From contig NW_014577125.1 in assembly GCF_000485595.1 (NCBI RefSeq), forward strand, positions 299,890 to 345,108: a DNA stretch of 45,219 nt, in the 5' to 3' direction. A program made the translations under genes and the position numbers. This document shows, in pieces, positions 12,862 to 22,919 of the stretch (position 1 is its first letter; every line of letters begins with the position of its first letter). The stretch is from Priapulus caudatus. Lineage: Eukaryota; Priapulida; Priapulimorpha; Priapulimorphida; Priapulidae. The notes under the pieces were generated by a model, which saw only the letters and a list, made by a program, of their open reading frames with translations, was not told the origin of the DNA and ran no database searches.

Positions 12862-13670
12862 CAAATTACCAAGTTCCTGTTATTGTCAGTTTTCTCATAG
12901 CTGCGTTGCGTTTCTGTCAACGCTATTCTCGTGACGTTTAAATCAGTCATAATTGTTATCCTAGAATTAACATTAATTAGCATAGACTTTTACGACGATT
13001 CTGACAACGGGCCTCAATGTTACTATTTACATAACAACCAAAATAGAACCAAGCAGATACTTGCAAGGCACATTTGTTTTAGCTTGAAGCTGTAGTTTGT
13101 GTGCAACCACACATCAGTCAGGTGGCACTATGTAATCTCAGTGTTCAGATGCCGTTCATGAAGCCTAGCCACCACTTCGGTATTGCTATCTATAACTGGC
13201 TTCATAATTCTAAACTGGCACATAGTTGGGATTATTGGTTGCATACACACACAGCTTGAAACCTGACTCAATACGTCATCTCCTAACATTGATCTAGAAA
13301 ATAGCACAATACAAAACAGTGATAACAGAACATCGAAACAAACAAAGGTGGCTTGCTAAAAAGGATAGGGAGGAAATAAAACATGCTATACAAACACAAA
13401 TACATGCACAACAGCTAGCGCCTCACATGATAAGCAAATAGAAATTTCCAAAATTATCTTAAACGTAATTTCAAAATTAAATGTGAAACGTTTTAGTCAA
13501 TCAGGAAATGGGAATCAATGAATGTGACTGAAACGACTGCAGTAGAAATACAGTACGACTCACAACAAACTACAAAATGATTTAACAATTATGAAAGTGA
13601 CGGCTGCAGGCCATAATCGCGTGCATCCAAAAAATAGCAGTAGATATAACAATGAGAGTCTGCTACTAAC

Positions 13671-13919
13671 GCTGAGATGGTCTATGTCCCCCAGGGTACT
13701 ATCGGAGGGTACCCTGGGTACGGTTCGATATATCGGAACGTACCCTGGTACTATCTAATATGCCGGACCGTACCTCGCCTACTCCACTAACGAGTCTAGG
13801 GAGTCGCCTACACCTACTCCCTAACCCTAACCATATCAGATAGTTACCAGGGTACGTTCCGATATATCGAACCGTACCTACCCTCCGATAGTACCCTGGG
13901 GGACATAGACCCTATGAGC
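13671..13919. mobile_element. Telomere-repeat MITE, copy 2
   Basis: The ends are GCTGAGATGGTCTATGTCCC and inverse GCTCATAGGGTCTATG. The flanks GCTACTAAC (13662-13670) and GCTACTAGC (13920-13928) form a 9-bp duplication with one mismatch. The centre contains CCCTAACCCTAACC. Subterminal GGTAC...CCGATATATCGG modules make it a near-complete palindrome. Confidence 0.88.
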
Positions 13920-14020
13920 GCTACTAGCCGATTTATCTGCACAGGAAATATGAAATGCAGCTAACATTACCAAGCCCATCCCACCGTACGAGCTCCCTGC
14001 ACTCTACAGCTGAACAAGCA

Positions 14021-14165
14021 CGGGAGCAGGGTAAAAAATACACGGGAGCGATGAGCGATTCGCTCTTCAAACCTCCGAAATCGCTCCCGTGAGGCTCAAA
14101 GTAGCTCCCGTACAATTTTTGATGAGAGCAATTTTTCCCACGATTTTTGAAGAGCTCCCGTGAAA
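14021..14165. repeat. Cluster of GCTCCCGT / ACGGGAGC words
   Basis: CACGGGAGC occurs at about 14020 and 14042 in one orientation. GCTCCCGT occurs at about 14084, 14105 and 14153 in the other. A GAGCGA...TCGCTC inversion lies between. It is probably a degraded foldback element beside MITE copy 2. Confidence 0.5.
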
Positions 14166-14298
14166 AAAAATTTGTTTTCCTTGCACCAGAGGCCTCTACT
14201 AGTAAGTGTTGGCTGCCTAGACAGACGACACTCACATGGTTTTCATCAGCAGAGCTCGTAAGGCAGGGTTTAGGCCTGATGCACCGAATTTGGGCAGT

Positions 14299-14394
14299 CT
14301 AGCTACCGCCACTAATGGCAGTCATACTCTGAGCATACTTACCAACTATAATTATTACGATCACTAGGCCTATCCCAACCATTATGGCAATCAT
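14299..14394 (-). CDS. VAMP: VAMP transmembrane exon, 3' end ambiguous
   Basis: The acceptor GTGTTACAG is followed by 17 codons of pure hydrophobic anchor ([18 protein letters not shown]). At 14343 there is a strong donor, GTAAGT in phase 1, implying one more short exon as in vertebrate VAMP genes. If it is not used, the frame continues [14 protein letters not shown] to a TAG at 14301-14299. The coordinates given use the read-through form. No further exon was found. Confidence 0.75.
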   Translation of the reverse strand: MIAIMVGIGLVIVIIIVGKYAQSMTAISGGS

Positions 14395-16366
14395 CTGTAA
14401 CACAATTCCAGAAAAAATATATGAGTGACGCCAGGGTCTAGTGTGTTAGTGTTACCGGATATATAGTTGATTTACTTTGCTCGGCTCATCTTCAGAGCGC
14501 TGCCGGTGGCAGGAAGGAGGTTGTGATTGGTAGGCACATGCATGGTGATTTCAGGCAGGTGTGATAAGGTAAAATTTAAAGCAACAGGGCCATGATGTGC
14601 AGTGCTTTTTGGTTTTGAACACGAGTATCGGATGTGGCCAAGCGGACCACAATTTATTAATAAAAGAATGTGGTAATAGTGAGTAACATGTGCCATATGG
14701 CCACACTACACACACATAACGTGAGAGCTCACAGGCATACTAAACACTTTTACTGTATTTGCACAATGACAATGAAGCCTGTTTAAACAATCAACTAGCG
14801 CTTAGTCCAGTGTTTTGATTAAGAAACCAAGAATGATAAAAATATTCACCAACAAACAATTCACTAATTTAGGGTAACTACTCGTGTGCACTAATATATA
14901 TATGAACATTCTAGAAAATATGGAGATATAACATACATGTATATATAAACTAACCCATATTATCACACACCATACTGAACTACACATTTACATTTTTACT
15001 CTACGATGACTAATCGTTAATTAATATATAGCTTCACTTCATAGAAACCAATTAATTGACTAAGCAACAGACCTTGCAATTTTTCCACCAGTATTTCCTT
15101 TTCAGCTTCCCTGCACTGGCCTCAAACTGTGAAGCTCCCTGCTGCAGTGCATCTATAAAGATAATTAAGATATTATTGAATAGATTCTAAAGCAAACTCA
15201 CAAACACACATGTATACATACACATAGGCGAGTGCATTCAAGGCATGAAATAAGCGGTATCACATCGCAACATGCGACACAAATCTCAGACAGTGCTACC
15301 CAAATACAAGATTGCATCACAGCTCTTTGCTATACAAATGCTGATAGCACTAGGCCTAATAATATTTCGGTCGTAACTTGATTACAGTTTCAAATTTCAT
15401 AGCATTTGCTGTTTCTTGTACATTGATACTCATTTGCTTTATCAATGTTATTAAATATAACAAACAAAGATTTTTTTTTAATTAAGACATTTATCAGAAG
15501 TTCATTCATAGGTGCAGATTCATATCACTTGTCACATGAAACACCGCTTGTCACATGAAACACCGCTTGTCACATGAAACACCGCTTGTACATTGCTTTA
15601 CCATCTGACATTTGACTTATGCACGCCAAAATTTCGAAATGCCACGAGTAAAATGTAGCTGGTAAATACTTGCTACGCAAAATTGATTTGCTTAGAAAAT
15701 ACTGCTATTGAAATTTTGTAAACCACTTCATGCCTTGGCATTCATGCTGTCTCCAACAGCTGAATTGTCATTTTTATATATCATTGAAATATCACTACTA
15801 ATCAATCAGCCATCAATCAACATAATTCATTTGAACAATGAATTCTATCTACAGCGACATTTGATGCACAATGGCTTTTTAATAGTTTTGCAGTGTTTGT
15901 AAACGACTAAACTCTAAATGAATATTCTTACCTGCTCTATCATCCAGTTCTGTTAATTTGTTGTCCCTTTCTATCACCTTCTCAACATTTACTCGCATAA
16001 TATCCACTACCTGTATGACACAATATCATCACATTTATTATATACTCACACACTGGCTACTGCGTGGAAACTAGACATGTATTCTAAACATGGGTAATCT
16101 ATAATGAAATTTCACAATGAACAATATAATGACATGGCTAACAGTAATAAGTAGTAGAATAGCACATGCTGCACTAGAATAGCCTGTGTTGCGAAGTCAA
16201 TAATTAGATGTATATGCTTCCAAGTAAAAGAGGACAGGCATAAATATTTAACGTGTTTACCTCGTCTACTTGTGCTTGTGTTTGTTGTAACCGCTTTGAC
16301 TGCACGGCGGGCCTAGGTGGCTGCCCATCCCCTCCTACTGGTGGTTGTTGTCCTCCAGGCTGTGCC
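14299..16366 (-). CDS. VAMP: Synaptobrevin/VAMP (VAMP1/2/3-type R-SNARE), first exon missing
   Basis: This encodes a vesicle-anchored R-SNARE that pairs with syntaxin and SNAP-25-type Q-SNAREs in exocytosis. Minus-strand exons are 16366-16261, 16010-15932, 15152-15073 and 14394-(14343 or 14299), with intron phases 2, 0, 1 and 0. The protein is a Gly/Pro/Gln-rich N-terminus, then [30 protein letters not shown] (central-layer Arg in IERD), [20 protein letters not shown], then [12 protein letters not shown], then a hydrophobic anchor [18 protein letters not shown]. This matches the family motif for motif; paralogue assignment within VAMP1/2/3 is not meaningful for an invertebrate. The first exon is not located: the phase implies a tiny ATG exon, as is usual in the family. 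The C-terminus is uncertain. Confidence 0.93.
15073..15152 (-). CDS. VAMP: VAMP C-terminal SNARE and juxtamembrane exon
   Basis: The acceptor CTTTATAG completes Asp, followed by [16 protein letters not shown] and [10 protein letters not shown]. The donor is GTCTGT (phase 0). The basic-aromatic KRKYWWKN stretch is the juxtamembrane signature. Confidence 0.95.
15528..15589. repeat. 19-bp tandem repeat, about 3.2 units
   Basis: CTTGTCACATGAAACACCG is repeated three times exactly and then CTTGT. It lies in the VAMP intron between the SNARE-core and juxtamembrane exons. Confidence 0.93.
15932..16010 (-). CDS. VAMP: VAMP SNARE-core exon
   Basis: The acceptor GTCATACAG is followed by [19 protein letters not shown] and TELDDRA plus one base. 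The donor is GTAAGA (phase 1). Near-identical to animal synaptobrevins. Confidence 0.96.
16261..16366 (-). CDS. VAMP: VAMP exon encoding the Pro/Gln-rich N-terminus and start of the SNARE motif
   Basis: The acceptor TGTACGTAG is followed by G (closing a codon begun upstream), then 35 codons [35 protein letters not shown]. The donor is GTAAAC, phase 0. An in-frame ATG upstream (MFVRR...) would bypass the acceptor but does not resemble the family start. Confidence 0.88.
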
Positions 16367-16574
16367 CTACGTACAAACATTGCATGTACACAGTGCACTC
16401 TATCTCACCACATAAATAACAGAAGCATTTAGGCCTAGAAATAAACGTCTGACTTGTCCCTAACAAAAATGACAGTCTCCTCTAAACTGCTCTATCATGT
16501 CCAATTAGAGTTGTTTTACCAGTAACCAAAATTTGTAGCAAAAATAAGCAATTTGCTTTGAACCTCACATTAAC

Positions 16575-16875
16575 GCAGATGGGGTCGTTGTCGTATCAGG
16601 TACTACAGATATGTACCCGAGGTAGTTTTAGGTTGTTTAGTATTATGTTTATATTTTTATATAATTAGGAGGTAGTTTTAGGTTGTTTAGTATTATGTTT
16701 ATAGTTTTATATGAGGTATGTTTAGGGTTAGTGTTAGGGCTAGGGTTAGGGTTAGGGTTAGGGTTAGGGTACACTTCTGTAGTACAAGTCTGGTACACTT
16801 TGTGTATACATATATCATGTACCTCGGGTACATACCTGTAGTACTAGTACCTGATACGACAACGACCCCTTCAGC
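16575..16875. mobile_element. Telomere-repeat MITE, second subfamily, copy 3
   Basis: The ends are GCAGATGGGGTCGTTGTCG and inverse GCTGAAGGGGTCGTTGTCG. The 9-bp flanks CACATTAAC (16566-16574, 16876-16884) are identical. Inside are two copies of GGTAGTTTTAGGTTGTTTAG and an array of about five TTAGGG units (16725-16770). The termini are related to the other subfamily (GCTGA-RGGGTC). It lies upstream of the VAMP exons found, probably in VAMP intron 1. Confidence 0.9.
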
Positions 16876-16884
16876 CACATTAAC

Positions 16885-17760
16885 AATAATTTGATGTTTT
16901 TATGGATGACAAACATAACCTCCATCCATGCCTAAGAACTCATGCCACTAGTATTATCTGATAACAACAGATAGCAGTGATGGGACGAATTTTTCTTTAT
17001 ATTATACTCTCTATATTCGAGTCTACTTGCCAAATAAACAATACGTGTAGCACTGATAACACTATTTACGAAGACCAAGGTCTTCCAGCCCCACACGTGT
17101 GATCTAGCTCTGGTGGGAATCATAAACTGGATGAAATCACCCACCAAAAACACATGCTCACGCGTGCATACACTCAATAACACTGCTGTTAGTGCTGCAC
17201 TGCATGGATTCTTTTCATATCTATACAAGGCACACGTACATGTGCGCCCAACAATTGACAGTGTTGACCATACGCTAACCGCAAAACAACAAAACTTGTT
17301 GTTGGGTATGGCATAAAAATTCATTGTTGTGTAACTTCTTGTGTATCACGCCACTCAAATGTTGGCACACCCATCTAGTACAGACAGCCCAGGTTTCTTT
17401 ATACTTGCGGTCACGTGTGCCCTCTCATAAAACATTGTGTTTTGTGTATGCAACATGCACCTCAAATCAATAGTTTACTTCACTTGTATCGGATCTACTT
17501 CTGGATAAAAAAAAGTACCCGCAGCACCTAGTAATAATTGTAATTGTTGCATCTTGCGAACAATTCCTCCTCAGGAGTCCCTATCACTGTAACTTCATAT
17601 AAACAGGGGGCAGCATTACTCAATGATTTAACTGATGAACATGTCTCTAGGCAATACCGTGCTACCACACGACTGTACATGGTCCTACCTATAACAGCAG
17701 GCGACTTCTCTTGCTATTGTCACCACAGGGTTAAAATCAATACATGCACGTCAGAAGTAG
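16885..17760. other. Non-coding stretch
   Basis: A 130-codon minus-strand open frame (16932-17324) has no motif I recognise and AT-biased composition. I treat it as chance. The missing VAMP first exon could be here or further right. Confidence 0.4.
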
Positions 17761-17767
17761 ATAATAG

Positions 17768-18543
17768 CAAGAGCTAATAATACCTAGAGTGTACAACGGA
17801 AAAACGGGAAAATAGTGCTATTTCACGACATGATTATTCTACTTTGCCTGCGAGTCTAGAATAATTTTATGGTATTGCAGAATTCTTTGCTCTCTAAAAC
17901 AAGACCAACCGCTTGTCAATACGATACTCCTAGGCTGAGATATTGGCTCCTAAACCTCCCCTCCCACATGCCTCAAGCCGCCTCGTACCCCGGTAGTCAC
18001 CAACCTACACGCCCCTAAGCGTTGCTTCGTGAAAGTTCGGTTTTTCCGCCATAACTTTATGAATGAACGGCGTTTCGGTTATCATAGGTGACTTTCGGGG
18101 CATCGCCTATGCCCTTATCCCCCATTATTTTTCCTAGCACGCGTCATGATGGAGCCAGCAATGTTTTCTTAATTAAGTTTCTACAACGCAGCTCAGTTAC
18201 TATATGGTGTAGTAAGAGAACCAAATTTGGGCATGTGACATCAATTATTAGCGCTCCAAGCGGTGACGGAAATCGATAATCAAAATGCTTAGGGGCGTGT
18301 AGGTTGGTGGCTACCGGGGTACGAGGCGGCTTGAGGCATGTGGGAGGGGAGGTTTAGGAGCCAATATCTCAGCCTAGGAGTATCGTATTGACAAGCGGTT
18401 GGTCTTGTTTTAGAGAGCAAAGAATTCTGCTTAATGCAATACCATAAAATTCTAGACTCGCAGGCAAAGTAGAATAATCATGTCGTGAAATAGCACCATT
18501 TTCCCGTTTTACCGTTGTACACTCTAGGTATTATTAGCTCTTG
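17768..18543. mobile_element. Long-terminal-inverted-repeat foldback element (776 bp)
   Basis: Arms of about 250 bp (17768-18019 and 18287-18543) are nearly perfect inverses, ending CAAGAGCTAATAATACCTAG at both termini. They are flanked by ATAATAG on each side (17761-17767, 18544-18550), a 7-bp target duplication. The 265-bp centre has no convincing coding sequence. A shorter, indel-rich relative lies at 25235-25545. Confidence 0.9.
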
Positions 18544-18702
18544 ATAATAGGGAAGGAGTGTGACTTCAATAAACAAGGGAAATTCATCATTTACTAGCCT
18601 TAGAATACCTACGATTTACTACGCGTAACGCAACCAACTTGAGCTCAAATCGTGCAGTACATTCGCCTAGCATCGTGCGAAATCGTTTCCTCGTATACAC
18701 CC

Positions 18703-18938
18703 GCAATCCGGAGATACAGACTAAAACGTACGACACGATTTTCCATTATGTTGCCAGCAAACTGAATGTATAAACCGCCTAACTTGAAACAAAAGGCAGC
18801 TACTAGCGAGCCACACCGCATCGCCGAGGGAGCAAGAGTCGTTAGTAGCTGCCTTTAGTTAGGCGGTTTATACATTCAGTTTGCTGGCAACATAATGGAA
18901 AATCGTGTCGTACGTTTTAATCTGTATCTCCGGATTGC
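18703..18938. mobile_element. Foldback element with about 100-bp arms
   Basis: GCAATCCGGAGATACAGA at the left end is inverted exactly at the right end (18921-18938). The arms run through ATTATGTTGCCAGCAAACTG and end at AGGCAGCTACTA. The loop is about 40 bp. The left arm has an 8-9 bp insertion relative to the right. No obvious target duplication. Confidence 0.88.
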
Positions 18939-19329
18939 ATAATTAATGTATAATCATTAATGTATAATTTAACCCACACTAAAAGCTGCAATATTGGATT
19001 CTGTTAAATTCCTTTAGTAGGCAATTGTAACTTTCTTTATCTCATTTCTGCACAGGAAATAAAAAAAAGAAAATAGCTATGGTTCCTTTTCTAATAACAG
19101 CAAGTTTCATTTTTCAGGCTAAATAAGTGAATAATGTAAAATGAATATATATTTACCATTTAATTTGCCAATTACACGCCAACCTAATGTAGTAATACGA
19201 CTACTAACTACTGCCATGAACCTAACCCAACCAGGATGTGAGAGTAGCATCAACACAAAACACAGTGATGTACATGACCGTTTCTTGGAACTCCTATACA
19301 TCTAATGTTTTCCATCAATTATAGAGGTG

Positions 19330-21060
19330 CACGATCCAGCATCAGATCAAAATACTCGTCGGGTCGCACATCAGGTGCATCCCAGTAGGTACTGGGGTCA
19401 GGGGGATGGGGCACGCTGACCCACCACAGGCAGAATTTTTTTTGGAAAAATGGAATTTGGTACATTCTAGCCATTTCACTGACACCTTGCGCGTGGCTGA
19501 GCTTGCCTCGCCCGGCTCGCATGTCTCGGAGTGAAAATAATATAAGGCAGGTGCAAGCTAAGCTGACTCGTCCCTGTTGTCGCTGAGTAAAAATATGTCT
19601 AGAACTTTTCAAATTGTTTGGTTCTTAGTTATATATCAAAATTGATAAACGAATACATGTTGTGCCGATTGGCGATAGGGCGGCGTATCCACGACGCTAC
19701 TTTATGATTATCGAAGATTCCGTATTCGCCGAGAGCAGCGCCGCGAGATGCGTGCAGCATCAGCCAGTGCTTGGCTGATGTTACGATGCCTGGGGCGCAT
19801 ATGCATTGATGTACGCAAGGAGGCTGGGGGGAGTGCGCGGATTGGCTTTAAACGTCACCATGTTGAGCCTTGTGTGTTTAAAGTCAATAAATCGGCTAAC
19901 GTGGTGTTTCATTGATGGGCAGCAGCCCCCTTCTATGTTTGAGATAATGGTAAGATTAAATTTAATGTAACAGGAACTTCGGAGCATGTGCTTAATGTCT
20001 TGAAAAAGTGTATCAATGCATTCAGTGTAGTTAATCAATGGTTGTTTTTGTGTTTTTTCCTTTCTGTTTGACACGCTTTTTGTTTTAAAATTTGGGCATG
20101 TACAATTCCGTTGGTGTGCGAATTAACTTATTGACTCTCGTGCCCCAGAGTTTGCGCGAGTGTGCGGTTTTTATTTTAAAGCTCTAACAGTCTGCATTGT
20201 ATGAGATTTTCGTCAGCGCGGCGGTGTTTTGGACAAATTTCTGCGTGGCGGCTGAGAATTTGAGCGAGGCGGCATGCCTCGCTCGTGTCAATTGATTGAT
20301 GCAGGGCAAACACTGAAATCAACTTCAAATTGATTACACTAGAAACAAGCCATCAGTCGAGTAGCTCACCACACAGCCTTTATAAAAACTTATCTCTACC
20401 TGCTTCCAACTAATTATCCTTAATTATAATTAGAAAAAAGGCTTCTTACAATGACGAATGCTAGATGAAGAGGCGTGATGCAACTCATAGTACCAAGGAC
20501 AGGGTGTTACCTCTACAATACATCACCACTGCTTTCTCATCTTTTATATATGCTTGCGCTTGTAATTATAGGTTTCCGAATGACACAGCCAGGACTCCCT
20601 TCTTGGCGATTGAACTATGCTCACATGCAATTTAGACCAAACTCAAAAATTTTCATACACAGTTGCCGGTTTCGCAAAAGAAATTTTGCCAAAACATCAT
20701 GCTGGTGACAGTCACAGACAGTGATGTCACCACCTGCCAGTCCTACCAGTGCGCTTGCCCGCATTGTTAAGGGAGTCAAATCTGTGATTGATAACCATTG
20801 TTTCTATCCTGTGTCACGCACAGGTACGCGGCACTGTTTTATATAAACCTTCGGGTGCGGTTGTAAATGTACACATGTGTATTAAACTTACCAGTCTTGT
20901 GTTTATTATTCTACGTAAATACCATTCAAACACTGAGTTCTGCGGACTGCAGCACACACCCATTGATATATGCACACCACTGTGAATTTTTTGTCACGAT
21001 TTGCTAATCAGGAGGGCGCCTTTGATATGCCGGCATGCCGGCTATATCTGACGGGCGCCG
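19330..21060. repeat. Duplicated block A (clean copy)
   Basis: The segment recurs in the same order at about 26290-28380, with anchors TGTCTAGAACTT (19597, 26611), GCGGCATGC (20269, 27349), CTACGTAAATACCATTCAAACA (20911, 28187) and TGCCGGC near the end. No gene was recognised inside. A GAGCGAGGC...GCCTCGCTC hairpin lies at 20260-20283. Confidence 0.75.
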
Positions 21061-21246
21061 TGGCGGGCACGAGTCTTCGAGTGTCTATATGCCGGCAGTT
21101 TTTTTATTTTTGCGTTATCGGCAATGTACAGGGTATAGGGTATGGGTTAGGAATTATGAGGTAGGGTCGGATAATAGGGTTTAGGCGTGGTAGCATTAGT
21201 GCGTGAGGATTAGCGGTCAGAGCGGGGCCGATTGGGTAGACTTGCG

Positions 21247-21271
21247 NNNNNNNNNNNNNNNNNNNNNNNNN
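21247..21271. other. Assembly gap (25 Ns)
   Basis: Run of 25 N. Sequence right of it is not guaranteed to be contiguous with the left. Confidence 1.
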
Positions 21272-21874
21272 ATCTCATTAATATTTTCATCAATTACGAG
21301 TGTAATTACAGTGTTAGACACTAACATTTTAGTTGCATTGAGTACCGCGGGTAGAATATAAAGGAAGAAATGTACTAGTCCTGCCAGCATAGTCTACTAT
21401 CCTACCGAAGGACTTCTTACTTAGGCACAGAGCGACTGAGTATTGTCATTTGCAGGAGGTAGTGGGTAGGGGGTGGAGTACCCCTTGTGATAGGGTACAG
21501 GGGTCTCTGCCAGGCGTACCAAGGGGTGTCCCCAAGAAAGGTTTTTGTAAAAACATTCATTGTATAAGAAAATGTAACTTGTGATATGGATCATAAGATA
21601 AGATTTAAACTTAATAATTATTATTTCGAAAATTAAAGCTGTCTGGCTCCTTTTTGATGAGGAATCCTGTGGATCGGTCATTAACACAGCATATGGATTT
21701 GGCTCGATGTTATAGCTTGACGAAACTGGTTCGCGGCTGATGTCTAGCGGCTAGGAACGGCAGGGCCTTGTGGTGAGGTCAGTGTGCCGACAGTCTAACC
21801 TCTTGGCCTTGTCGAAGCTGGCAGCAGCTTGACGTATCGGTGTGGGCTGCCGTTATTTGCAATAGCATGTTGCA

Positions 21875-22890
21875 TTTGTAATTGGGTTCGCCATTTACTA
21901 ATCGCTGGATTAGAACTGGCGCGCGCGCGTGTGATGTCCGGTAGTCACTGCCTAAAAATGGGACGTTTAGTTACGAAGGGAAAACCGTACCATGATTTGA
22001 ATCAGGTTGGCAAAGATAGAGGCTGCAAGAATGCTGGGAGGAAAATGCTAATCTTGCGCGTACACGTGGCGGTACGGTGCCGGTCGCGGTGCGTGTCCGT
22101 ACAGTGTCTGCTACGTGCGCGACGTAACCGTCGCGTTGCGTGCGTGGTGTGCGTCGCGGTGTGTGTACTTGTTGCCGTGGCGCACGTTACCTTGTGCGAG
22201 TGGTGCGTGTGCATGTACACTGGTGCGCTTGTCTGTGTAAGGTGCGGCGAGTGACACGTGTTCGTGCGTGGTTGGTGCTGCACGTACCGACACTGTGCGT
22301 CCCCGTGGGCTGTGGTGCGGCGTGTGCCGTAAGTGTAGTGCGGTGCCTGGTGGGTGTACTCGGGAGGAGCGTGCATCCGGGACACGGCGTGTTGGTGGCG
22401 GGTTTACTAAGTCGCTGGGATAGATTGGCGCGCGTGCACTGTCGGTATGCATGCTAAACAATGAGTCTAGTTACGAAGGGCAATCCGAAGTGAATTGAAA
22501 TCTTGAGATTGGCAAGTAGAGTGCAAAGACATCTGCGAGGAAGCTATCATGCGTACACGTGCGCAAGCTTACGTGGGTGCTTGGCAGTACACGTGTGTCG
22601 TGCGCCTGTACACGTGCCGTGCTTTTCGTCTGTGCTGTGCCGCTGCGCGTTGTTACGTGCGCGGTGCACGTACAGTGCGTGGGTGCGTTGTATGTACAGT
22701 TGGACGTGTACGTGGGCAGTACACGTGTTGTGCCGAGGGCGGGCCGGTGCGTGATGAGAACGTGGGTGGTGACGGTACAGTACACGTGCGTTCGTGGCGT
22801 GGTCTGTGCGGCTGGTTTGTGCACGGTACGTTGGCTGCGTGCGTGTGCAGGTACAGTGCGTGCCCCCTGTTCGGCCGTGCGTGCGTGTGA
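21875..22890. repeat. GT-rich, CpG-rich tandem duplication (two units of about 490 bp)
   Basis: Unit 1 starts near GGCGCGCGCG (about 21918) and unit 2 near GGCGCGCGTG (about 22428). Each has AGTTACGAAGGG (about 21968 and 22470), then TTGGCAA and a tract of CGTACACGTG-like words. Many GTACACGTG E-box-type palindromes occur. Strong strand asymmetry (G/T on the plus strand) removes stop codons and creates overlapping open frames on both strands, which I do not regard as genes. Confidence 0.7.
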
Positions 22891-22919
22891 CATTTATACC
22901 TCGTGATCCGCCACCCACA

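Noticed and set aside
13920-13934. VAMP last exon after the acceptor TTTCCTGTGCAG at about 13934
   Set aside because: The acceptor looks good and the phase fits, but the frame runs straight into MITE copy 2 without a stop, so it is not credible as the native end.
15528-15589. CRISPR-like array
   Set aside because: 19-bp units repeat without spacers in an animal intron; it is a simple minisatellite.
16725-16770. True chromosome end or telomere fusion from the TTAGGG array
   Set aside because: The array is only about five units, lies inside an element with inverted ends and exact 9-bp duplications, and genes continue on both sides.
16932-17324. 130-codon minus-strand frame
   Set aside because: No family match; in the likely VAMP first intron; a competing plus-strand frame covers the same bases.
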